From Ignavibacteria bacterium (lineage in GTDB: Bacteria > Bacteroidota > Ignavibacteria > SZUA-365), in NCBI GenBank assembly GCA_016720835.1, contig JADKJW010000005.1, positions 186,001 through 250,000 on the forward strand: 64,000 nt of DNA, written 5' to 3'. Both the position numbers and the translations under genes were made by a program. The notes under the pieces were generated by a model, which saw only the letters and a list, made by a program, of their open reading frames with translations, did no database searches and was not told the DNA's origin. The first letter of the stretch is position 1, and the number at the start of each line of letters is the position of its first letter. Below, one piece after another: positions 43,132-50,631 of this stretch.

Positions 43132-43854
43132 CTACAGCGAATCGGCAACGCCGAGGTCGATGTCGCCCCAGGGCGCGCCGAAATCGTCCGTCTCGATGTC
43201 GTAAAAGAAATCGGCCTGGCGGTCGCGCACGGCGAAGACTCGGTAGCGTCCGATCGCGACGTTGCTGAAGCGGAAACTGCCGTCCTGCCCGCATTGCGCG
43301 GCGTAATCGGGGCGCACTCGTGAGGGATTGAGCGTGTCGGCGCGTCCGTCGGGCAGCGCGAAGGCGAAGAGGCTGACACCCGCCGGCTTGTCGTCGGACA
43401 CCTTTCCGAAGAAGCTGCCGCGGTCGATGCTGTCGCCCGTGGCAAAGGCGAGCGTCGTGCTCGCGGCCAGGGCGTTGCCGCCGTTGGCGTCCTTCAGCGC
43501 CGTGCCGACGGTGACCACGTAGGTGCGATTCTCTTTCAGCGGCTCGGTGAAGCGGATGTCCACGCTCCTGCCGCTCCAGGATATTTCGGGAGGCGTCTGC
43601 ATGAACGGCGCGATGTGCAGCGCCTGCTGGAAGGACTGCCGGTTCACGTATTCATCGAAGGTGATGCGCACACGGTCGCCGGTGAAGCGCGTGCTGCCGT
43701 TCGGCGGTTCCGTCTCCAGCACCGTCGGCGGCTCGGTGTCCGGCGGACCGCCGTCGGGAGGCTTCTGCGTGGCGCAGGCCGCGAACAGGAGCAGCGCGAG
43801 GAGCGGAGCCGCCTGTCCGGTGTGTCTGCGTGGGGAAGGATGCCGTGCTGCCAT
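43132..43854 (-). CDS. Ig-like-domain lipoprotein, N-terminal part ending at an in-frame TAG
   Basis: 240 aa with lipobox LLLFAAC and the family opening CATQKPPDGGPPDTEPPTVL. One Big_5/SbsA Ig-like domain (FDEYVNRQSFQQAL ... FTEPLKENRTYVVTVG) is followed by a beta domain with GSFRFSNVAIGRYRVFAVRD. The stop at 43132 interrupts a frame that stays open to 42157. It lies 6 bases after the permease gene in a five-gene minus-strand operon. Role unknown; the envelope location is inferred from the lipobox. Confidence 0.78.
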   Translation of the reverse strand: MAARHPSPRRHTGQAAPLLALLLFAACATQKPPDGGPPDTEPPTVLETEPPNGSTRFTGDRVRITFDEYVNRQSFQQALHIAPFMQTPPEISWSGRSVDIRFTEPLKENRTYVVTVGTALKDANGGNALAASTTLAFATGDSIDRGSFFGKVSDDKPAGVSLFAFALPDGRADTLNPSRVRPDYAAQCGQDGSFRFSNVAIGRYRVFAVRDRQADFFYDIETDDFGAPWGDIDLGVADSL

Positions 43855-43860
43855 CGCGTG

Positions 43861-45444
43861 TTACTCCGCCGCCGCTGTTGCATAGCGTCGCCGCCGCCAC
43901 AGCGCGCCGGCAAGGTGGACAAGCGCTTCGATGGCGCCGAGCATCACGAGAAAGGCCACGGGAGAAGCGGCGGTCAGCGAATGCGCGATGATGAAGACCA
44001 TGACGAAGGGGACGATGATGAAGAACACCGCGAAGCGCTGCGCCGTGGCGAGCTGCGTCTCGATTTCGAAGAAGGGGATTTTCGGCCTGAGGGCGTTGAG
44101 CAGCGCGGTCTGGAATCGCGCGGCGAGCAGCAGGAACAGGGTCTGCAGCGCGGCATCCCGCAGCGGCATGACCCAGGTGAAGAGCATCCACACGGCCAGC
44201 GTTTGCGGAAGCAGCACGCGGAGGTTGAGCGCGATGCGCACGCCGCGCGCGTACTGATGCAACGCCTCCTGCGTCTGAAAACGGAGGATCCATACGGAGG
44301 AGGCCTGCACGGCCTTCACCACGCTGTGATCGCAGTGCCGCGCCGAGAAGAGGAAGAAGACGATGACCGGGATGTGCACCTTGGACGCGTGAAAGAGCAG
44401 TCCGTGCGGAAACGGCGACTGCAGTCCGCCGGTGAGCAGTCCGTACACCGCCACCGCCACGGGCATGATGATGACGGGGATGATCTGGAAGCGCAGGTTG
44501 CGATCCTTCGCCATGAGCTGCCGGAACAGCTCGTAGCCGGCGCGCGCGGGCGGACGGCGCAGCAGCATCTGCATCAGCGGCGAGGTGCGGAAGGTCACGC
44601 GCGCGTCCTCGTCCGTGTCGCTGCTCTGCGCGCCGGGCGAAAGATCGGGCAGCAGCATCCAGCGCGTGCGCAGCAGTCCCGTCAGGGCCGCCATGGCGAG
44701 CAGCGCCATCTCGGCGAGGTACACGGGATGGCGGATGATCTCCAGGCCGCTGAACCACCCGTACATGCCGATGAACCAGTGCGTCGGCAGGGCGATGGCG
44801 TAGCGCGTCCCGATGAAGGAATTCCACCAGGTGTCGGCCGTGGAGAAATTGGGGAGTCCCTGGTAGAAGAAGAGGAGCAGGAAGACCAGCACGGACTGCA
44901 CGATTGCCAGCAGCCGCGTCGAGTTCGCGAAGCGGCTGATCAGCGCGTTGTACAGAAGCAGCGAGACGCCGGTGGTCCACAACGAACTCAGGATCAGCAC
45001 GAGGAAGAACATCGCGCCGTGCCAGACCGATTGCTCCTTGACGAGGAAGATCAGCGTCAGCGGGAGCACGAAGGGCACGCCGAGCTGGATGGCGAAGAGC
45101 AGCAGGTTCGCGACGCGTGAGAAGAAGAGCGTCCGCTCCGATATCGGGAACAGCGCGAGGATGCGCCGCTCCTCCGCATCGAGCAGGATCATCGAGTAGG
45201 AGCTGATCACGGTGTAGCAGGCCAGGTACATGGTGACGAGGATGCACATGGTGACGTAAGCGGGCTCCGAGAAGTTCCGGCTCAGCACCCAGCCGAGGTA
45301 CAGCGCCGCGATGCCGTAGGATACCGAGATGGAGATGGCGCGGCCGAAGGGCGAGGTGCCGGCCCTGCCGCGCATGTTCATGCGCAGGGACAGGGTGAGC
45401 AGCGTGCGCAGCTGCCCGAAGTGGACGCCGTCCCCGGGCTTCAC
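43861..45444 (-). CDS. Multi-span ABC-2/ABC-exporter-type membrane permease
   Basis: 527 aa from GTG 45444, overlapping the mltG stop in GTGA. About 11 hydrophobic spans; the segment YSMILLDAEERRILALFPIS resembles the coupling region of large ABC exporter permeases. No ATP-binding domain is present in it or next to it, so the partner ATPase would be encoded elsewhere. Substrate unknown. Co-transcription with mltG and the Ig-like lipoprotein points to the cell envelope. Confidence 0.75.
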   Translation of the reverse strand: MKPGDGVHFGQLRTLLTLSLRMNMRGRAGTSPFGRAISISVSYGIAALYLGWVLSRNFSEPAYVTMCILVTMYLACYTVISSYSMILLDAEERRILALFPISERTLFFSRVANLLLFAIQLGVPFVLPLTLIFLVKEQSVWHGAMFFLVLILSSLWTTGVSLLLYNALISRFANSTRLLAIVQSVLVFLLLFFYQGLPNFSTADTWWNSFIGTRYAIALPTHWFIGMYGWFSGLEIIRHPVYLAEMALLAMAALTGLLRTRWMLLPDLSPGAQSSDTDEDARVTFRTSPLMQMLLRRPPARAGYELFRQLMAKDRNLRFQIIPVIIMPVAVAVYGLLTGGLQSPFPHGLLFHASKVHIPVIVFFLFSARHCDHSVVKAVQASSVWILRFQTQEALHQYARGVRIALNLRVLLPQTLAVWMLFTWVMPLRDAALQTLFLLLAARFQTALLNALRPKIPFFEIETQLATAQRFAVFFIIVPFVMVFIIAHSLTAASPVAFLVMLGAIEALVHLAGALWRRRRYATAAAE

Positions 45445-46466
45445 TGCCGCTGTTCCTTCTGTATCCGCCGGTACTCGAGCACGGCCACTTCATGCTCCGC
45501 GGCGTTGCGCGAGAAACGGTGTCCGCCCGTGCCGTCGGCCACGAAATAGAGGAACTCGTGCTTCTCGGGATACAGGGCGGCGCGGATTGCCTCGAGGCCG
45601 GGATTGTTGATGGGCCCGGGCGGGAGTCCGCGGTACCGGTAGGTGTTGTAGGGCGAGTCGATCGCGAGGTCGCGGTACAGCAGGCGCCGCGGTCCGTTGG
45701 GGATGATGTACTGGATCGTCGGATCGGCCTGCAGCTTCATCCCTCGCGCGAGGCGGTTTTCGTACACGCCCGCGACGCGCGCGCGCTCGGAGGCCTTGCG
45801 GGTTTCGCCCTCGACGATGGACGCCATGGTGAGCGTCTGATGCAGCGTGCGTCCGCGCTCGCGCATGCGCGCTCGGAGTTCGGGCGTCAGCGCGCGTTCG
45901 AAACGCTCGTGCATCGCGGCGAGCACCTTCTCCGCCTCCTCGCCGAAGCGGATCAGGTAGGTGTCGGGGAAAAGGTATCCTTCCAGCGTGGAAGCCGTCA
46001 CGCGCAGCGCGCGCAGGAAGGAGGGCGCGCGTGACAGCGCGATGACGCGCGCGGAGTCGATGCGCAGCTTTGCGTGGAGGAGGGCCGCGATACTGCGCAG
46101 CGTGGCGCCCTCGGGGACGGTGACCCAGATTTCGAGCTGATAGCGGCCGGCGGCGAGGGCGGCGATCACATCGCGCATCGAGATGGATTCGGGGAAGAGA
46201 TAGGTGCCGCTCTGCAGGCGCGCGCCTCTGCTGCTGAGCTTGGCCGCGACGGCGAAGAGCGCGCCGTGGGAGACCACGTCGCCGTCCTCGAGCAGGCGTC
46301 CGATCTCCATCAGCGAGGCGCCGCGCGGGATGGTGACCGGCTGGCGGCGGTCGTTGCCGTGCGGCGCGAAGAGGAGCAGCGCGAGGGTGCCCGCGCCGAG
46401 GGCGCAGACCGCGAGCATGACCAGCGCGCCCGTCCGGAGCCGCGTGTTCTTACTACGCCGTCGCAT
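45441..46466 (-). CDS. mltG: Endolytic peptidoglycan transglycosylase (YceG-like)
   Basis: 341 aa from ATG 46466. One N-terminal membrane helix (GALVMLAVCALGAGTLALLL), a LysM-like part (TIPRGASLMEIGRLLED) and the YceG catalytic domain with Glu in TMASIVEGET and LQADPTIQYIIPNG ... YNTYRYRGLPPGPINNPG. It cuts nascent glycan strands and sets their length. Its start overlaps the tsaD end by 14 bases, and the frame open above 46466 is tsaD sequence. Confidence 0.93.
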   Translation of the reverse strand: MRRRSKNTRLRTGALVMLAVCALGAGTLALLLFAPHGNDRRQPVTIPRGASLMEIGRLLEDGDVVSHGALFAVAAKLSSRGARLQSGTYLFPESISMRDVIAALAAGRYQLEIWVTVPEGATLRSIAALLHAKLRIDSARVIALSRAPSFLRALRVTASTLEGYLFPDTYLIRFGEEAEKVLAAMHERFERALTPELRARMRERGRTLHQTLTMASIVEGETRKASERARVAGVYENRLARGMKLQADPTIQYIIPNGPRRLLYRDLAIDSPYNTYRYRGLPPGPINNPGLEAIRAALYPEKHEFLYFVADGTGGHRFSRNAAEHEVAVLEYRRIQKEQRQ

Positions 46467-47490
46467 GCCGCATGTCCGGTGACACCCGCGCGAAGGCAGG
46501 CGCGTGCAGCGAGCCCACTGCGCCATGCGCATGGCGCATGGACGCGAGCTTCGCGATCATCGCCGCGTTGTCCGTCGTGAACGCGGCATCCGGCACGAAG
46601 ACGCGGCGTCCCTCACGGGCGCCCGCCGCCGTGAGACGCGCGCGCAACTCCCGGTTCGCGGAGACGCCGCCCGCGAGCGCGATGTCGCGCACGCCGAGGG
46701 CGTCCGCGGCGCGCAGCGTCTTGGTGATCAGCACGTCGGTGACGGCGCGCTGGAAGCTGGCGCAGATGTCGTTGAGCGTGTCGTCGGGGATGGCGCTGTG
46801 GTCCTGGAGCGCGTCGCGATGATGCTTGCGCAGGTAGTAGAGCACCGAGGTCTTCAGGCCGCTGAAGCTGAAACCGAAGTCGCCCGAGTCGAGCAGCGGG
46901 CGCGGGAAGGGGATGGCATTGGCGGCGCCGAGCGCCGCGCGGCGGTCGATTTCCGGTCCGCCCGGGAAGCCGAAGCCGAGCATCTTGCCGACCTTGTCGA
47001 AGGCCTCCCCCGCGGCGTCGTCGATGGTGGAGCCGACGGTCTGATAATCCGCCACCCCGCGCACGTGCACGAGCAGCGTGTGCCCGCCCGAGACGACGAG
47101 ACTGAGGAAGGGGAAGTCCGGATGCGGATCGGACAGGAAGGTCGAGAACATGTGCGCCTCGATGTGGTGCACGCCGAGGAAAGGCACACCGAGCGACGAG
47201 GCGATGGCCTTGCCCGTGTTCAGGCCGACGAGCAGGGAACCGATGAGTCCCGGTCCCTGCGTCGCGGCGACGAGATCCACCTCGCGCAGCGATATCCCTG
47301 CTTCCGCGAGCGCCTCGCGGATGATGGGCACGATGGCGCGCACGTGCGCGCGCGATGCCAGTTCGGGCACGATGCCGCCGTACGCGTGATGGAAGAATTG
47401 CGAGGAGATGATGTTTGCGAGGAGCGCGCCGTCGCGGAGGACGGCGGCGGAGGTCTCATCGCAGGACGATTCGATGCCGAGGACGGTCAC
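46453..47490 (-). CDS. tsaD: tRNA N6-adenosine threonylcarbamoyltransferase
   Basis: 345 aa from GTG 47490. ASKHA-fold motifs: LGIESSCDETSAAV, metal ligands in GVHHIEAHMFS, VVSGGHTLLV, GEAFDKVGKMLG and Asp in FTTDNAAMIA. With TsaB/TsaE/TsaC it makes t6A37 in tRNAs reading ANN codons. The GTG is chosen because the family begins at the first beta strand, and an ATG upstream (47577 frame) would overlap the GalT-like gene. No clear ribosome binding site. Confidence 0.95.
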   Translation of the reverse strand: MTVLGIESSCDETSAAVLRDGALLANIISSQFFHHAYGGIVPELASRAHVRAIVPIIREALAEAGISLREVDLVAATQGPGLIGSLLVGLNTGKAIASSLGVPFLGVHHIEAHMFSTFLSDPHPDFPFLSLVVSGGHTLLVHVRGVADYQTVGSTIDDAAGEAFDKVGKMLGFGFPGGPEIDRRAALGAANAIPFPRPLLDSGDFGFSFSGLKTSVLYYLRKHHRDALQDHSAIPDDTLNDICASFQRAVTDVLITKTLRAADALGVRDIALAGGVSANRELRARLTAAGAREGRRVFVPDAAFTTDNAAMIAKLASMRHAHGAVGSLHAPAFARVSPDMRHATA

Positions 47491-47501
47491 GTCGCTCGCT
47501 G

Positions 47502-48827
47502 CTACGAATTCTTGTGGTAGTTGAGCGGATTCGGCAGGACGCGGCACTCCTCGGCGATGCGGATGTTCGCGCTGCATTTCCCTTCATTGCGCAGCTGGTA
47601 GAGCACCGGCACGAGGCGGTCGCGGAGGTCGATCGGCATGAGCGGATTGATGTAGATGCTGGTTCCGCCCTCGAAGCCGGCCGGGACGTTGATGCGCATC
47701 TTGATGTTGATGTGCCAGGGCATCTTGAAGATGGAATCGATGGGCGTGTAGTACCACTCCTCGTTCACCGACACCTTCCCGCCGATGGCCGCGTGGCAGG
47801 CCTTCACGAGGTCGCTCATCCCACGCACCTCTTCGGGCGTGTGCTCGTAGGGACGCGCGTTGACGGACTTCGAATAGATCTCCACCGTGGGATAGCGGTG
47901 CCCGATGCCGATGAACGCGAGCGCATAATCGTTTTCCGCGAAGACGAGGTTGTGCAGTCCCGCGAAATTCGGCCCGAAGGTGTTGAAGTAGTTCTTGTCC
48001 TTCTTGATCATCTCCACCTGCCGCTCGATGGAGGCGCCCCACTCGTCGATGGCCACGATCTGCGTGTGCAGATGGTCGAACGACGCGCCCGCGGGCTTGA
48101 GCCAGTTCTTGAACACGCTGAGGTAGCGCACGTAGCGGTTGTTCTCGATCGTGTCCACCATCGCGTCGATGATGAACAGGAAATACTGCCAGTGCTCCTC
48201 GTCCGACATGTCTCCGGTCGAGTGCAGGTCGTTCGCGAAGCGCGCGCCGGGGCGGTAGTGGCGCTGCGGAATGATCAGTTCGTGCCCGCCGCCGAAGAAC
48301 GCGTCCATGAGGATGAACTTGGTTTCGATCGGAATGGCGGCGATCTCCTCATCCGAGCGTCCGGAACGCTTCAGCTTGTACTCGAGGACGTCGAGCGCGT
48401 GCTGCAGACCTTCGGGCGAGGAAAGGTACTCGTCCTTCCACGCCTGGTTCTTCGGGGAGAGCTTGTAGTCGTAGTTCTTGCGCCAGTAATTGATCGACAC
48501 GATCTCGAAGAGATTCGAGACGCGGCGGAACAGCGCGGATTCGTCGAAGTACCGGGTGGTGGGGAGATGGTGCAGGAAGGAATACTGTCCGTTGCGCCGG
48601 ACGACGCGCGATTTCTCCGGAGCCGTCTCCAGGGTGCGCGTCTCGCAGAACGAACAGTGGTCCTCAAGAGTGTGCGGGACGATGGGCTTGTCGGCCGGCT
48701 CTTTGCCCGCGTCGGTGATGGCGCGGTTTCCGCGCTCGGAAACGGTCCACACTTCGACGCCGGTGAACGGATTCACCTGCTTCACCGTGCCGTCCGCCAT
48801 CATGTAGTAGAACGAGTGGTAGTCCAA
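47502..48827 (-). CDS. GalT-like/DUF4921 family protein (HIT superfamily)
   Basis: 441 aa. Motifs GGGHELIIPQRHY and SFDHLHTQIVAIDEWG resemble galactose-1-phosphate uridylyltransferases, with an HxHxQ-type triad (HLHTQ), and CSFCETRTLE carries a Cys pair that could hold zinc. The Bacteroidota proteins of this length are named DUF4921. A nucleotidyl-transfer or hydrolase reaction is expected but the substrate is unknown. The start is a TTG at 48827 (giving MDYHSFYYMMADGTVKQ); ATG 48803 is an alternative. First gene of the operon with tsaD and mltG. Confidence 0.82.
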   Translation of the reverse strand: MDYHSFYYMMADGTVKQVNPFTGVEVWTVSERGNRAITDAGKEPADKPIVPHTLEDHCSFCETRTLETAPEKSRVVRRNGQYSFLHHLPTTRYFDESALFRRVSNLFEIVSINYWRKNYDYKLSPKNQAWKDEYLSSPEGLQHALDVLEYKLKRSGRSDEEIAAIPIETKFILMDAFFGGGHELIIPQRHYRPGARFANDLHSTGDMSDEEHWQYFLFIIDAMVDTIENNRYVRYLSVFKNWLKPAGASFDHLHTQIVAIDEWGASIERQVEMIKKDKNYFNTFGPNFAGLHNLVFAENDYALAFIGIGHRYPTVEIYSKSVNARPYEHTPEEVRGMSDLVKACHAAIGGKVSVNEEWYYTPIDSIFKMPWHINIKMRINVPAGFEGGTSIYINPLMPIDLRDRLVPVLYQLRNEGKCSANIRIAEECRVLPNPLNYHKNS

Positions 48828-48928
48828 GGTATCTGCGGACGTAGTGAAACGGGTACTGCGAACGGGGCTCAGCGAGCCCTATGAAAAACGCCCGGTATTG
48901 CAGGGCGCCGTGGAAGGCCGACCGGAAA

Positions 48929-49123
48929 CTATTCCGTGTCTTCCGTCGTCCGCTTGGCGCGACGAATGGCCTTCATCTTCTTCATGCGTTTCTTGACGGA
49001 CGGTTTCGTAAAGTATGTCCGTTTCTTGAATTCCTTCAGCACGCCGGAGCGTTCGTATTTCTTCTTGAAGCGCTTGATAGCGCGATCGATGGGTTCGCCT
49101 TCCTGAACAATGATGCCGACCAA
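48929..49123 (-). CDS. rpsU: 30S ribosomal protein bS21
   Basis: 64 aa, highly basic: starts MVGIIVQEGEPIDRAIKRFK, followed by KKYERSGVLKEFKKRTYFTKPS and a KKRMKKMKAIRRAKR stretch. It binds near the anti-Shine-Dalgarno region of 16S rRNA. Has its own promoter upstream and stands alone. Confidence 0.95.
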   Translation of the reverse strand: MVGIIVQEGEPIDRAIKRFKKKYERSGVLKEFKKRTYFTKPSVKKRMKKMKAIRRAKRTTEDTE

Positions 49124-49169
49124 GTGTACTCCTTTGTGTAGAGTGGGTTATGGTTGAAAAACACGAACT

Positions 49170-49201
49170 CTAATATACGGATTCCGTTTGATTTTACGCA
49201 A
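49170..49201 (-). promoter_or_regulatory. Bacteroidota-type promoter for rpsU
   Basis: Minus strand TTG (49201-49199), 21-base spacer, TATATTAG (49177-49170), 46 bases before the start codon. One mismatch in the -7 box. Confidence 0.55.
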
Positions 49202-49221
49202 GTTGCCCGTCCGGCATACTG

Positions 49222-49260
49222 AAAAAGAGCGGGGAGACGCCTTTGCGGGGCGCTCCCCGG
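49222..49260 (-). terminator. Intrinsic terminator of the PLP-enzyme gene
   Basis: On the minus strand the hairpin CCGGGGAGCGCC ... GGCGTCTCCCCG is followed by CTCTTTTTC. It lies 21 bases after the stop codon. Confidence 0.75.
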
Positions 49261-49281
49261 AATTTCGACGGGCGGTCCGCG

Positions 49282-50466
49282 TCAGCAGAGAGCGAGCGCC
49301 GCGTCCAGATCCGCGATAATATCATCGGGCGCCTCGATGCCGACGGAGAGGCGGACGAGGCCGTCGGTGATTTTCGCCTGTTCCCGCTGCTCGCGCGTCA
49401 TCGTGGCATGCGTCATGGATGCGGGATGCTGGATGAGCGATTCGACGCCACCCAGACTCACGGCGAGGGCGCAGAGCGTCACCGCGTTCATCATGGTCTT
49501 GCCGGCTTCCAGGCCGCCATGCAGTTCGAAGGCGATCATGCCGCCGGGACCGAGCATCTGCTTCTGCGCGAGCGCGTACTGCGGATGGGAGGGGAGACCG
49601 GGGTAGTAGACCTGCTTCACCTTGGGATGCTGCTCGAGATACGCGGCCACCTTCATCGCGTTTTCGTTGTGCCGTTCCATGCGGATGGCGAGCGTCTTGA
49701 TGCCGCGGTGCACGAGGAAGGAATTGAACGGGTCGATCACGCCTCCGAGCAGGTTGAGCGTTTTCCTGAACGCCGGATACATCTCGGCCGTCTTCACGAT
49801 GATGATGCCGGCGACCACGTCCGCGTGACCGTTGAGGAACTTGGTCATGCTGTGGATGATCACGTCGGCGCCGAGGTCGAACGGCCGCTGCAGCACGGGG
49901 CTCATGAAGGTGTTGTCGACCATCAGCAGGGCGCCGTGCGCGTGGGCGATGTCCGCCGCGCCGGCGATGTCGCTGATCACGATGGTCGGGTTGCCCGGCG
50001 TCTCGACGAGGATCACCTTGGTGTTGGGCCGCAGGGCGGCGCGGATGGCGTCGAGATCCGACGTGTCGACAAAGGATGTCTCGATCTGATACTTCGGCCC
50101 GATGGTGGAGAGCAGCGTGGCGGTGGCGCCGTAGACCGATTCGCTGCAGATGATATGGTCGCCCGACGAGAGCATCGCGGCGAGGGCCGTGTGCACGGCG
50201 GCCATGCCGCTTCCGCAGCCGAGCGCCTTGTATCCGCCCTCGAGCATCGCGACGCTGTTCTCCATCGCCTCGACGGTCGGGTTGCGCATGCGCGTGTAGA
50301 TGTACCCGTCCTCCTTGCCGCTGAACAGGTTCGCGCCGTGATCGGCATCACGGAACTTGAAGGTGGAGGTCTGGTAGATCGGCGGAACGACCGCGCCGAA
50401 TTCGTTCTCTTCAATGCCGGCGTGCACGGCGATCGTTTCGATGTGCATGGGGTGTGTGGATTTCAC
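49282..50466 (-). CDS. Cys/Met metabolism PLP-dependent enzyme (cystathionine gamma-lyase/methionine gamma-lyase type)
   Basis: 394 aa from GTG 50466, which follows GGAGG by five bases; ATG 50448 is a downstream alternative. Motifs: YTRMRNPT (phosphate binding), GCGSGMAAV, ETPGNPTI, PLP Lys in HSMTKFLNGHADVVAG, and SLGGVESLIQHPASMTH. It should cleave or replace the gamma substituent of cystathionine, homocysteine or methionine. The Cys typical of methionine gamma-lyases (YGCT) is Ala here (VYGAT), which favours cystathionine lyase/synthase. Own promoter and ~110-base leader. Confidence 0.9.
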   Translation of the reverse strand: MKSTHPMHIETIAVHAGIEENEFGAVVPPIYQTSTFKFRDADHGANLFSGKEDGYIYTRMRNPTVEAMENSVAMLEGGYKALGCGSGMAAVHTALAAMLSSGDHIICSESVYGATATLLSTIGPKYQIETSFVDTSDLDAIRAALRPNTKVILVETPGNPTIVISDIAGAADIAHAHGALLMVDNTFMSPVLQRPFDLGADVIIHSMTKFLNGHADVVAGIIIVKTAEMYPAFRKTLNLLGGVIDPFNSFLVHRGIKTLAIRMERHNENAMKVAAYLEQHPKVKQVYYPGLPSHPQYALAQKQMLGPGGMIAFELHGGLEAGKTMMNAVTLCALAVSLGGVESLIQHPASMTHATMTREQREQAKITDGLVRLSVGIEAPDDIIADLDAALALC

Positions 50467-50583
50467 GGAAGCCTCCAAAGTGACGGCGCCAGGGCGCCGG
50501 AAGGGATGGATGATCGCGGAATGTTCGGGAGGAAGACGGGACGGAGCGTCGCCGTGCCGTTCCCCGCATCGGAAACAGCATCG

Positions 50584-50613
50584 CAAAATAGGGATCGCGC
50601 GCGGACGGACAAA
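50584..50613 (-). promoter_or_regulatory. Bacteroidota-type promoter for the PLP-enzyme gene
   Basis: Minus strand TTTG (50613-50610), 19-base spacer, TATTTTG (50590-50584). The leader to GTG 50466 is about 110 bases and has a GGCGCC-type hairpin shortly before the GGAGG. Confidence 0.55.
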
Positions 50614-50631
50614 ACCGGAGCGCGGCGCGCG

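Noticed and set aside
50466..50600. Known SAM riboswitch in the PLP-enzyme leader
   Set aside because: I could not match conserved cores of SAM-I, SAM-II or SAH aptamers by eye, so only the leader length and hairpin are reported.
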